DNA of 64,000 bases from JAGVSV01 sp050952845 (GTDB lineage Bacteria > Bacillota > Clostridia > Christensenellales > Aristaeellaceae), in NCBI GenBank assembly GCA_050952845.1, contig JBMNLP010000001.1, positions 248,001 through 312,000 of the forward strand. Reading direction: 5' to 3'. This document shows, one piece after another, positions 17,641 through 25,964 of the stretch (the stretch's first letter is position 1; every line of letters starts with the position of its first letter). The notes beneath the pieces are model-generated. The model ran no database searches, was not told the DNA's origin, and saw only the letters and a list, made by a program, of their open reading frames with translations. Position numbers and translations under genes: made by a program.

Positions 17641-17694
17641 AAACGTTTCTAAATTCACGACAGATACTTAGCCTAAACAACGATCGAACCGGTT
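17641..17694. promoter_or_regulatory. two candidate LacI-type operators
   Basis: AAACGTTT (17641-17648) and AACCGGTT (17687-17694) are perfect 8-base palindromes with a central CG, 46 bases apart, 210-270 bases upstream of the proposed operon promoter. That spacing is long for direct repression but could serve looping. They differ in the inner bases, so they may not bind the same protein. Confidence 0.25.
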
Positions 17695-17804
17695 TACTAA
17701 ATCATATATACCACAGAACCTGAAAGGATGTCAATACCTTTTTTTACTTTTTTTCTTGTGTTTCCGTATTCCGTTTTCGTAAGTTCGGTTTTGCTGCCCC
17801 TGCC

Positions 17805-18545
17805 ATGCAGTTGACCGTCACCACCGTCACCACCGACACCACGCACGCCGGAACCTCATCTACTGCATGGCACAACGTGCGCCGGAACCCCTTGTATTTC
17901 CTTGCAATACAGCGGTTCCGCCTGTGCGCCGGATGCTCGAGACGTTCCCGCCCACACACAGAACCGATGGCTGCGCAGTTTGCTGCCCGTACCATGCAGT
18001 TGACCGACACCACCGTCACCACCGTAACCACCGTCACCACTGTAACCATATGCATTCATACTGTCTCTTGTAGGGGAAGAAGATACAATAATAAATAAAA
18101 TATTAAAATAATATAGAAATACCAACCCCGACTGTTTTTTTGGAACAGCCTGGATTGGTTTTTGATTGTTCTTTGCTCTCAAGTGGTTACGGTGGTGACG
18201 GTGGTGACGGTCAACTTGCAGGGTGAGGGTGGTGACGATACGTGCGCTCCTGTACGCTGCCGGGTAGAATCGCATGCCGCAAACCTGTTGAAAACACAGA
18301 GAAAATAGGCTCATCATCAGCGTACGTGGTGACAGTGGTGACGGTGGTGACGGTGGTGACGGTCAACTTGCAGGGTGGGAATGGTGACGATGCATGCGCT
18401 CCTGTACGCTGCCGGGTAGAATCGCATGCCGCAAACCTGTTGAAAATACAGAGAAAACAGGCTCATCATCCGCATGCGTGGTGACAGTGGTTACGGTGGT
18501 GACGGTGGTTACGGTCAAACTGCAGGGTGGGGGTGGTGACGGTCA
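17805..18545. repeat. five arrays of 9-bp iterons in two opposed orientations
   Basis: The unit is GTGGTGACG or GTGGTTACG. On the plus strand, arrays of 3-4 units lie near 18182-18212, 18327-18363 and 18478-18515, with a further single unit near 18534. Two arrays in the opposite orientation lie near 17815-17845 and 17999-18048. Each array is closed on the same side by GTCAAC plus TGCAG/TGCATGG text, so they are copies of one composite element. The plus-strand arrays are separated by a 152-base direct repeat (copies from about 18242 and 18394). Arrays of short, evenly spaced repeats beside a replication gene are typical of plasmid origins. Open frames through them (VVTVVTVV) are artefacts of the repeat. 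Confidence 0.8.
18084..18120. other. AT-rich core between the opposed iteron arrays
   Basis: About 37 bases contain almost only A and T (ATACAATAATAAATAAAATA...). The block sits between the left-pointing arrays (17815-18048) and the right-pointing arrays (18182-18545) in an otherwise GC-balanced region. It has the position and composition of a DNA-unwinding element. No promoter pair stands out within it. Confidence 0.4.
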
Positions 18546-18546
18546 A

Positions 18547-20653
18547 CTACGCATTTGCCTGCTGTTGTTCCCGCTGCTTCTCCTGTTCCTCCTGCCGGTA
18601 TACCCGCAGCATCCTCGCGCCCCGCATGACTGTTCTGCCGAGTGTGATCCCTTCCCGCTCTCTCAGGAGCGGCTGCAGGGCGGCGATGTGCCGGGCGATG
18701 TCGCGGGCGCTGACCTGCGCCGCGCCGTCGCTGGCTGCGTACAGCGCCTTGCTCAGCTCCGCCGGCGTGCCCTGCCAGAACGGGTCCTCACTTAGCAGCG
18801 CCTTCAGGGCGCCGGGCAGCGGGCTGTTGTCGTAGGCTTGTGCGGCGGTATACGCCTTGCCGTCATCGCTGAGCAGCGTCCATTGGCCCGCGTCAAAGCC
18901 CAGCGCCAATTGCCGCGTGGGCACGTCGCGCCCCGAAATGTGCAGCTGCGCCTCCTGCTCGGCGCGCGCGCCCGTCAGCACCAGCACGCTGTCGCACACA
19001 CCCGTGATGCCCGTCGAGCCGCTGACCAGCTCGTACACGTCCTGGGCCTGAAAGCCGGACTGTTTCCGCAGGTGGTGCACAAACAGCAGGCACAGGCCGT
19101 GGTCCAGCGCGAAGCGCTGCGCCTCGCCCATAATGCGGGTGTCGGCCTCGTACACGTTTTCGCCGCCCCGGCTGTTCCCGCCCTTCACCCGGGCCAGCGT
19201 GTCCACGATGATCATCCGGATGCCGGGGTGCGCTTTCAGCCACCGGCTCAGCTGCCCGCACAGGTCCCCGTCCATGGCGGGCGCCTCGTGGCTGAAATAC
19301 AGGTTGTCCGGCATGGCGTCCATGGGGCACAGCGCGGCCAGGCGCTCGCGCACACGGTAGCGGCGGCTCTCCAGATCCAGGTACAGCACGCCGCCGGGCA
19401 GGGTGTCGTGCCCTAAGAAGGGCTCGCCCTTTGCCACGGCTAAAGCCAACGCCAGCGCCAGCCAGCTCTTGCCCTTCTTGGGCGCGCCGGCCAGCAGGCT
19501 CAGCCCCGGCAGCAGCATGCCCTGCACAATTTCCTGCGGGGGCGGGATGTGCTGCCGCATCAGGTCCCTGGCGCGGTAGGCGGCGAGCCGGCCTGCTTCC
19601 GGCGCCGGGGAGGCGCCCTGCAGCAGGTCCTTCATCAGCTCGGCGGCGCTCTCCACGCCGAAGCGCGCCAGCAGGTCCGACGGGTCCTTGATGGCATCCA
19701 TGACGGTGGACGCCGAGAACTGCCGGATGTCCCCCGTGAACCCGCCCGCGCGCAGCATCGTTACCGTGCGGCGCAGGAAGGCCTGCCCACCATCGCCCGG
19801 CTCCACGTGCAATACCACGTCGCGGCCCTGCACATGCGCCGCCCACTCCTGCCGGAAGGCAGCGGCGCCGGGGATGCCCAGCGCCGGGATGCCCATGTGC
19901 CACAGAGCATGGGCGTCGCTCTCCCCCTCGCACAGGATGATAGCCCCTTCGCCCCGGTTGCCCTTCAGCCACAGGCCGTAGGGGGATCAGCCTTGCGCCC
20001 TTCTGCCAGGCGAATCGCCGGCCATTCCGCCCCGACAGCCGCAGCCGGACAGCAGCCACCTGCCTGCCGGCGTCAAAGTAGGGGATCAGCACGCAGCCGT
20101 CCCCGTCCCTTACGCCCCAGCGCGCCAGCAGGTCCATGGAAAACCCTTTCGCCGCGGCATAGGCTGCCGTGGTGTAAGGCGCCGGGGGCGTGCTGTTGGC
20201 GTTGGCGGCTGTCATGCCGGGCGGGGCTGTGCCATGGCCGGCAGATGCCGCGGTGTCGGGCATGGCGCTTGCTGCCGGGGGCGCGCCGGTTTCCGGCATC
20301 GCCCCGGAAGCCGCCGTCCCGGCACGCGGCGCAGCCTCCTCCTCATGACCGGCCATAAACGCCAGCTGCGCCGCGGCAGCCGGCTTCACCCGCGCCAGCA
20401 GCGCCTGCGCCGCCGCCAGCGGCAGCACCTGCTTCACCTTAGCGTACAGGTCCACGGCGTCGCCGCCCTGCCCGCAGCCGAAGCAGTGCCACCGCCCCTC
20501 CCCGTCGAACATGAGGCTGGGGTCGGTGTCCTGGTGCAGCGGGCACAGCGCCCAGTATTTGTCCCCGTGCATGCTCAGCCTGATGCCGCAGGCCCCCGCC
20601 GCCGCCGTGGCCGGGATGTCCCGGCACAGTGCAAAGATATCCTGTTTTTCCAA
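18547..20653 (-). pseudogene. primase-helicase fusion (CHC2 zinc finger, Toprim, RepA-like AAA ATPase), frameshifted
   Basis: In one frame (from 20653) the N-terminus has the DnaG-type zinc finger CPLHQDTDPS...CFGCGQGGDAVDL, then an Ala/Pro-rich linker and the beginning of a Toprim domain. In the other frame (to 18547) the Toprim continues (ILCEGESDAHALWHMG, HVEPGDGG), followed by a RepA/AAA_25 ATPase with Walker A GAPKKGKSWLALALA, Walker B MIIVDTLARV and sensor text LLFVHHLRKQ. The break is a run of five G on the plus strand at 19981-19985; four would restore one frame of about 700 codons. It may be a true mutation, a base-call error or programmed slippage. Such fusions serve as replication initiators or helicases of mobile elements. 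The stop codon touches the last iteron. Confidence 0.8.
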
Positions 20654-21007
20654 TGCTTCCCTCCTTCTGATCGGGCTTTAAGCCCATCAACAGGACGGTA
20701 GCACAGAGGCGCACTGACATGCTCTGACATGTTTGCGCAATTTGTTCTAAAGGAATATATCGATCCGGCAGGATAAATTCTGATGATGAATAATTTGGGT
20801 TTGATTATGATAATAGAAACAAATCAGGAGTTTGTTGTAATGACAAAAATGCGCAAAGTATGTCTCTAAAGAAAACAGCACACAAAAGAGCTGAATGTCC
20901 GATAGCATGCATTAGCTGCCATACAGGAAACAAGACAGGATAACATACAAGTTCTTGATTATCTGCGCCGGTTTTCCTATAATGGAGAGGAAAGCGAGGT
21001 ACTCCTT
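20654..21007. other. intergenic region between primase-helicase and fic
   Basis: No gene seen. The left part is GC-rich leader of the primase-helicase (SD GAAGGAGGGAAGC upstream of its ATG). From about 20735 it turns AT-rich. An AATTTGTTCTAA at 20739-20750 is a degenerate copy of the motif found at the inverted-repeat ends at 385 and 544. A nine-codon frame after GGAGTTTGTTGTA (MTKMRKVCL) is too short to claim. Confidence 0.4.
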
Positions 21008-22000
21008 ATGCGTCGATATGTCCCGCCATTTTCCATGACCAATCAGATGCTGATGCTCGTCGCGCAGATTGCTGAAAAGACCGGAAGGGTCAGCAGCTAT
21101 CGGTCTTTTGAAACGAAGCCGCATTTGCGCCGGAACAACCGCATTCGTTCCATTCAGTCCTCCCTGGCGATCGAAGCGAATTCCCTGTCCCTGAATGAAG
21201 TGAAAAGCGTGATCGGCGGAAAAACGGTGATTGGTCCGCAGAAGGAAATCCAGGAAGTCAGGAACGCTTACCGGGCGTATGACATGATCGGCCAGTTCGA
21301 TCCGTATTCCATGGCCGATCTGAAGAAACTGCATGGTGTCATGATGTATCTGACCGTGCAGCAACCCGGCGTATTTCGAAACCACAACGAAGGCGTTTTC
21401 AATGGCGGCCGCTGCATTTTCATGGCGCCTCCGCCTCAGTTGGTTCCTGGTCAGATGCAATCGCTGTTTGACTGGATGAAGCGCTCCAGGCAGGAAGTGC
21501 ACCCTCTCATCCTGTCCTCGGTTTTTCACTATGAATTCGTGTTCATTCATCCGTTTGCGGACGGCAATGGCCGCATGGCGCGTCTTTGGCAGACTGCCCT
21601 GCTGTCGGCATGGAACCCTGTTTTTCAGTATCTTCCGCTGGAAAGCCGCATCCATGAATTTCAGGATGGCTATTATGACGCCATTGCCGCTTGCCATACC
21701 GCCGGGAATTCGGATGCTTTCATTGTATTTATGCTGGATAAAATCAACTTAACGCTGGACGGGGCGCTGCGGCAGGTTTCTGAAAAGGATGCTTATCTCT
21801 CCAAAGAAGTACAAAAACTGCTGGAGACCATGGAATATGACGTACCCTATGCCAGCGCGCAGCTGATGGCCAGGCTTGGTTTGAAGTCCAGAGACAATTT
21901 CAGAAAGCGCTATCTGATCCCTGCGCTTGAGCAAGGGCTGATCATCATGGGCGTTCCGGACAAACCCACCAGCCGGAATCAAACCTACATAAAGAAATAG
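21008..22000 (+). CDS. Fic-domain protein (AMPylase family)
   Basis: This 330-residue protein has the full Fic motif HPFADGNGRMAR at about residue 181, with catalytic His and anion-binding Gly-Asn-Gly-Arg. A SLAIEANSLS segment near residue 56 resembles the inhibitory helix of class II Fic proteins ([S/T]xxxE), so it is probably self-inhibited. The C-terminal 90 residues form a winged-helix-like tail (TMEYDVPYASAQLMARLGL) common in such proteins. The frame is open upstream of the ATG at 21008 but without another start codon. Fic enzymes transfer AMP (or other phosphate groups) to Tyr/Thr/Ser of targets. The gene lies beside a Panacea toxin-antitoxin pair in a mobile-looking patch. The target is unknown. 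Confidence 0.9.
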   Translation: MRRYVPPFSMTNQMLMLVAQIAEKTGRVSSYRSFETKPHLRRNNRIRSIQSSLAIEANSLSLNEVKSVIGGKTVIGPQKEIQEVRNAYRAYDMIGQFDPYSMADLKKLHGVMMYLTVQQPGVFRNHNEGVFNGGRCIFMAPPPQLVPGQMQSLFDWMKRSRQEVHPLILSSVFHYEFVFIHPFADGNGRMARLWQTALLSAWNPVFQYLPLESRIHEFQDGYYDAIAACHTAGNSDAFIVFMLDKINLTLDGALRQVSEKDAYLSKEVQKLLETMEYDVPYASAQLMARLGLKSRDNFRKRYLIPALEQGLIIMGVPDKPTSRNQTYIKK

Positions 22001-22123
22001 CAGCTGACTTCCATCCTTCCGCCCCGCTGTTGTGTGATATAGCGCACAGGGGAACGAATAGATGAAGAAAAATGCGCACCCAATCGTTTGGAAAGGGCAA
22101 AGTGAAACGGCGACCATCACCAC

Positions 22124-22152
22124 TTGCAGAGGCAAAACACAGTTGGTATAAT
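22124..22152 (+). promoter_or_regulatory. sigma-A-type promoter of the Panacea pair
   Basis: TTGCAG (22124-22129), a 17-base spacer and a perfect TATAAT (22147-22152) lie 27 bases upstream of the Panacea gene's ATG. The short leader contains the ribosome site AAAGGAGG. Confidence 0.7.
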
Positions 22153-22178
22153 GCAAACAAAGCAGAAAGGAGGCACCT

Positions 22179-22790
22179 ATGCAAGCGGTCACTTTAGCAC
22201 AGTGGTTTTTGCAAAAAAACCCGTCGCTGTGCAACGGATATAATGACGAGAACACAAAACTAAACAAACTGTTGTACTTCGCGAACTTGATGCATCATGC
22301 GGTCACGGGCGAGGATTTGATTGACGAGCGTTTCGAGAAATGGATAAACGGGCCTGTTCTTCGGTCGGTGTATCGTGATTATCGCTATAATGGCTTGGGG
22401 TGCGTTTCCCTTGCTTCGGTTCCGGTTGACGATCCCGCTGCTCGTAAGATGCTTGAAATCGTTAACTTTGTGTATGGCAACAAAAGCGGTAGAGAACTGT
22501 CTGATGAAACGCATACACATAGCATTTGGCAAGAGCAGGAGCCCAATGGGTTGATTAACTTTGCCAATATGAGCGTCACTGAAAGAAACCTGATGCGCAA
22601 TCTATACGAGACTTACCGCCACTTGGATTTTGACAAGATAGGAACGGAAAAAATTAACGGGAACCTTTATTACTTTGATAAGAATGAGCTGGAAGTTTCC
22701 GAAAAAATGATAAGCGAATTAGAACAAATCCCCCCCGGACAAGAACCTGTGTTTTTGCAAATGATAGACGGGGACTTGATTTTTTCCTGA
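22179..22790 (+). CDS. Panacea-domain (DUF4065/SocA-like) antitoxin
   Basis: This 203-residue protein carries the DUF4065 fold at residues 1-125: an N-terminal helix with LAQWFLQKN, then TKLNKLLYFANLMHHAVTG (the LxKLLYFA signature), FEKWINGPVLRSVYRDYR (the WxxGPVxxxVY signature) and a later SIWQEQEP region. Proteins with this domain include the Caulobacter SocA adaptor and antitoxins that neutralise many unrelated toxins. The C-terminal 60 residues (KIGTEKINGNLYYFDKNEL...) are an extension that may be toxin-specific. The start has AAAGGAGG and its own promoter. The stop overlaps the next start (TGATG), so the two proteins are made together. Confidence 0.88.
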   Translation: MQAVTLAQWFLQKNPSLCNGYNDENTKLNKLLYFANLMHHAVTGEDLIDERFEKWINGPVLRSVYRDYRYNGLGCVSLASVPVDDPAARKMLEIVNFVYGNKSGRELSDETHTHSIWQEQEPNGLINFANMSVTERNLMRNLYETYRHLDFDKIGTEKINGNLYYFDKNELEVSEKMISELEQIPPGQEPVFLQMIDGDLIFS

Positions 22791-23215
22791 TGGACATTCT
22801 CGTTTGCAGACTACGATACCCTAACGACCCTACGGGAAATGTACGGCCACACCAACATTATGTTGGATATGCCGGGGATGACGGGATTACGCTGTATTCT
22901 ATTTCATCCATTCTTGGCAAAGAAAAAAGGGTATACAGTGCCGGAGGAAACGCGCACCCTCATTATTATCTTTTGAAAGGGCAGCAAATGACCGACTGCT
23001 GTTTGAAGGTTCCATCGTTTATTGATTGCACGAAAGCGTATCGACTGGAACTGACAAAAGCCATTAAAATAACAAACTTGTCCCACCGAACGATACCCCA
23101 GCATATTAAAAATGGCATTGATGCGAAAATAACCGAGCTGAAATCGTTAGGTCGTCATACGGAATATTCTATACGCATGAATGAGTTTGTAGCAGATAAC
23201 CCTAAATGTAGATAA
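22790..23215 (+). CDS. putative toxin partner of the Panacea antitoxin, possibly PemK/MazF-like
   Basis: This 141-residue protein is translated from an ATG overlapping the antitoxin stop (TGATG) and has no separate ribosome site. The first 95 residues look like a small beta-barrel: Gly/Tyr-rich strands (HYVGYAGDDGITLYSIS), a basic turn and a closing PSFIDCTKAYRLEL strand, followed by a helical tail of 45 residues. The PSF-I-D-C-T block recalls the late strand of PemK/MazF-type RNases, but I cannot see an unambiguous active site, so this is an inference from fold-like pattern and operon position. A terminator follows at 23243. No membrane segment is present, so a pore-forming toxin is unlikely. 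Confidence 0.6.
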   Translation: MDILVCRLRYPNDPTGNVRPHQHYVGYAGDDGITLYSISSILGKEKRVYSAGGNAHPHYYLLKGQQMTDCCLKVPSFIDCTKAYRLELTKAIKITNLSHRTIPQHIKNGIDAKITELKSLGRHTEYSIRMNEFVADNPKCR

Positions 23216-23242
23216 GAGAATCGAACCAAAGACTATGATACC

Positions 23243-23270
23243 AAGCACCCGCGCAAGCCGGTGCTTTTTG
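23243..23270 (+). terminator. rho-independent terminator of the Panacea pair
   Basis: AAGCACC (23243-23249) pairs with GGTGCTT (23260-23266) across a 10-base loop and is followed by TTTTG. It lies 28 bases after the putative toxin stop. Confidence 0.7.
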
Positions 23271-23282
23271 AATGGGGGGAAC

Positions 23283-23408
23283 ATGAACAATTTCAGGGTT
23301 ATCTACCGCATACTGAAATATCTTGAAAAGGCAATGACCGTGGAAGAGACGGACTTCTCCCCCATCACAGCTAAAGGGCTAAAAACATTCCGGAATGCCA
23401 ATGGCTAA
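23283..23408 (+). pseudogene. N-terminal stub of a YjcQ-family protein
   Basis: The 41 codons start with MNNFRVIYRILKYLEKAM, the characteristic first helix of YjcQ winged-helix proteins found in Firmicutes phages and integrative elements. They lose similarity after about residue 33 and stop. A GGGGGGA ribosome site precedes the ATG. The full-length family is about 90-110 residues, so more than half is missing. It supports a mobile-element origin for the 17.8-23.4 kb patch. Confidence 0.55.
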
Positions 23409-23497
23409 GGCATACACACTACGAACTACCCACTGCCCACGTTTGAGAGCAGTGTAAATTCGCAGGGAATAGTAAGGCAAGTGCCCGTACGTACGTA

Positions 23498-23527
23498 TTG
23501 ACAACCCGCGCCCGGTGCTTCTATACT
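23498..23527 (+). promoter_or_regulatory. promoter of the polyamine/pyruvate kinase operon with adjacent palindrome
   Basis: A perfect TTGACA (23498-23503) and TATACT (23522-23527) are 18 bases apart. The 10-base palindrome CGTACGTACG (23486-23495) ends two bases before the -35 box, a natural place for a regulator. About 115 bases of leader follow before the decarboxylase start. Confidence 0.65.
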
Positions 23528-23642
23528 CAAGCTGCCAAAAGCCCGGTCCTGCAGCGGGGCGCAGGGACGGGGCCGGGGCGGTCCGGGGGTGCGCTGCCGG
23601 GCGCTGCGCATTTCTTTCTTACAACAGGAGGCGGGATGTAAC

Positions 23643-25094
23643 TTGAACGTGCAGGAACGGGCGCCGGTGTACGAGGCGCTGGAGAAAATGCGCAACGAAA
23701 AGCTCGTTCCCTTTGACGTGCCCGGGCACAAGCGCGGGCGCGGCAACCCCGCGCTGACGCAGTTTCTGGGCGAAAAGTGCATGAGCGTCGACGTCAACTC
23801 CACCAAATACTTGGACAGCCTGTGTCACCCCACCGGCATCATCCGGGAGGCGGAGGAAATCGCGGCGCTGGCGTTCGGGGCGGCGCACGCTTTTTTTATG
23901 GTGGGCGGCACCACCTCGTCCATCCAGGGCATGATCCTCTCCACCGTCCGCAAGGGCGACAAGCTGATTCTGCCGCGCAACGTGCACCAGAGCGTCATCA
24001 ACGCGCTGGTGATATCGGGCGCCGTGCCGGTGTACATCAACCCGCAGGCCAGCGAGCGGCTGGGCATCGCGCTGGGCATGTCGGTGGACGACGTGCGGGA
24101 CACCATCCGCCAAAACCCCGACGCCAAGGCCATTTTTGTCAACAACCCCACCTATTACGGCATCTGCTCCAACCTGCGGGAAATTGTGCGCATCGCGCAT
24201 GAAAACGGGCTGAAGGTGCTGGTGGATGAGGCGCATGGCGCGCACTTTTACTTTGGCGAAGGCCTGCCCGTTTCCGCCATGGCGGCGGGGGCGGACATGG
24301 CGGCGGTCAGCATGCACAAATCGGGCGGGTCGCTGACGCAAAGCTCGTTCCTGCTGATGGGGCCGGGCGTCAACCCGGACTATGTGCGCCAGGTGGTCAA
24401 CCTCACGCAGACCACCAGCGCTTCCTACCTGCTGATTGCCAGCCTCGACATCTCCCGGCGCACCCTGGCGCTGGAGGGGAAGGACATCTTCGAAAAGGTC
24501 AAGCACTATTCCCGGTATGCCCGCGACGAAATCAACCAGATCGGCGATTATTACGCCTACGCGGCGGAAATTGTCAACGGCGACACCATCTACGATTTCG
24601 ATGACACCAAGCTGTCCGTCAACACGTATGGGCTGGGGCTGGCCGGCATCGAGGTGCACGACCTGCTGCACGACGAGTACGACATCCAGATCGAGTTTGG
24701 CGACCTGGGCAACTTCCTCGCCTACATATCCATCGGCGACAAAACCAAGAACATCGAGCGGCTGATTGGCTCGCTGGCCGAGATCAGGCGGCTGTACAAA
24801 CGGGAGCAGGCCGCCGCGTCCCAATACCGCTACCACGCGCCCGAGGTGGTGCTGACGCCGCAGGAAGCGTTTTACGCGCCCCGCAAAAGCGTGCCCCTGG
24901 ACGAGGGCATCGGGCATGTGTGCTGCGAGTTTTTCATGACCTACCCGCCGGGCATCCCGCTGCTGGCGCCGGGCGAGCGCATCACGGAGGACATCATCGG
25001 CTATATCCGCTCGGCTCGCGACCTGGGCTGCGTCATCACCGGCCCGCAGCATTTGGAGGCGGACCGCATCAACATACTCACCGGGGAGGGGTAG
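23643..25094 (+). CDS. Orn/Lys/Arg decarboxylase, short Bacillus-SpeA-like form
   Basis: The PLP enzyme removes the alpha-carboxyl group of a basic amino acid. The 483-residue version lacks the N-terminal wing domain of E. coli SpeF/CadA and matches the short Bacillus arginine decarboxylase type. Landmarks are PGHKRGRG, FMVGGTTSSIQGMI, FVNNPTYYGIC, LVDEAHGAHF and MHKSGGSLTQSS, where the Lys binds PLP. The likely start is TTG at 23643, 11 bases after AGGAGG. An ATG nearer to that site is followed at once by a stop. The spermidine synthase gene begins one base after its stop. Whether the substrate is Arg, Lys or Orn cannot be decided by eye. Confidence 0.9.
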   Translation: MNVQERAPVYEALEKMRNEKLVPFDVPGHKRGRGNPALTQFLGEKCMSVDVNSTKYLDSLCHPTGIIREAEEIAALAFGAAHAFFMVGGTTSSIQGMILSTVRKGDKLILPRNVHQSVINALVISGAVPVYINPQASERLGIALGMSVDDVRDTIRQNPDAKAIFVNNPTYYGICSNLREIVRIAHENGLKVLVDEAHGAHFYFGEGLPVSAMAAGADMAAVSMHKSGGSLTQSSFLLMGPGVNPDYVRQVVNLTQTTSASYLLIASLDISRRTLALEGKDIFEKVKHYSRYARDEINQIGDYYAYAAEIVNGDTIYDFDDTKLSVNTYGLGLAGIEVHDLLHDEYDIQIEFGDLGNFLAYISIGDKTKNIERLIGSLAEIRRLYKREQAAASQYRYHAPEVVLTPQEAFYAPRKSVPLDEGIGHVCCEFFMTYPPGIPLLAPGERITEDIIGYIRSARDLGCVITGPQHLEADRINILTGEG

Positions 25095-25095
25095 C

Positions 25096-25941
25096 ATGGC
25101 CTTCTGGTTCACCGAAAGCCACACCGACAACGTGCTGATGTCCATCAAGGTGCAGGAGCAGGTATACGCCGTGCAGAGCGAATACCAGCGCATCGACATC
25201 TTCGACTCGAAGGAGTTTGGGCGCATCCTCACCCTGGACGGCGTCATCAACCTGACCGAGAAGGACGAGTTCATCTACCATGAGATGATCGTCCACGTGC
25301 CCATGGCGGTGCACCCCGATGTACAGGATGTGCTGGTCATCGGCGCCGGCGACGGCGGCGCCCTGCGGGAGCTGGCCAAGTACGGCACCATCCGCCGCAT
25401 CGACCTGGTGGAAATCGACGCCGCGCTGGTTGACGCCTGCAAAAAATACCTGCCCTCCACGGCCGTGGGCTATCAGGACAGCCGCGTTACCGTGCACAAC
25501 CGGGACGGGCTGCGCTTCCTCAGGCGCCTGGAAAGCGCCTACGATCTGATCATCGTCGACAGCACCGACCCGGTGGGCCCCGGCGAAATCTTCTTCACCA
25601 AGGAGTTTTACGGCAGCTGCTTCAAGGCGCTCAAGCAGGACGGCATCATGGTCAACCAGCACGAGAGCCCGTTTTACGACGACGAGTCCCGCGCCATGCG
25701 AAAGGCGAACAAGCGCATCTGCGAATTTTTCCCGGTGCACTGCGTGTACCAGGCTCACATTCCCACCTATCCGTCCGGGCACTGGCTGTTCGGCTTCTCG
25801 TCCAAAACATACGACCCCGTGGCCGACCTGAACGCCGACGCATGGAACGCCCGGCACATCGCCACCCGCTACTACAACACCGACCTGCACCGCGGCGCGT
25901 TTTGCCTGCCCACCTATGTCCGGCAGATGTTGTCGGAATAG
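25096..25941 (+). CDS. speE: spermidine synthase (polyamine aminopropyltransferase)
   Basis: This 281-residue enzyme transfers the aminopropyl group of decarboxylated S-adenosylmethionine to putrescine or a similar diamine. The N-terminal beta domain (residues 1-65, FDSKEFGRILTLDG) and the Rossmann domain with VIGAGDGGALRE, LVEIDAALVDACKKYLP and catalytic VDSTDPVGPGE are complete. It is translationally adjacent to the decarboxylase, which would supply the diamine. No adoMet decarboxylase (speD) or agmatinase (speB) is present in the window. The pyruvate kinase gene follows after 23 bases. Confidence 0.95.
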   Translation: MAFWFTESHTDNVLMSIKVQEQVYAVQSEYQRIDIFDSKEFGRILTLDGVINLTEKDEFIYHEMIVHVPMAVHPDVQDVLVIGAGDGGALRELAKYGTIRRIDLVEIDAALVDACKKYLPSTAVGYQDSRVTVHNRDGLRFLRRLESAYDLIIVDSTDPVGPGEIFFTKEFYGSCFKALKQDGIMVNQHESPFYDDESRAMRKANKRICEFFPVHCVYQAHIPTYPSGHWLFGFSSKTYDPVADLNADAWNARHIATRYYNTDLHRGAFCLPTYVRQMLSE

Positions 25942-25964
25942 CCTTTGAGAGGAGGAACCACAGC

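Noticed and set aside
17805..18545. CRISPR array
   Set aside because: The unit is 9 bp without unique spacers, the larger period is 152 bases with conserved spacers, and no cas genes are present.
18242..18795. Open frames encoding VVTVVTVVTV-type peptides across 17.8-18.8 kb
   Set aside because: They are translations of the 9-bp DNA repeat in all frames, with no ribosome sites, and they cross tandem DNA duplications. The repeat is a DNA feature.
19978..19986. Programmed frameshift as the default explanation for the primase-helicase break
   Set aside because: Five G alone without a visible stimulatory structure or slippery heptamer is weak evidence; an error or mutation is simpler.
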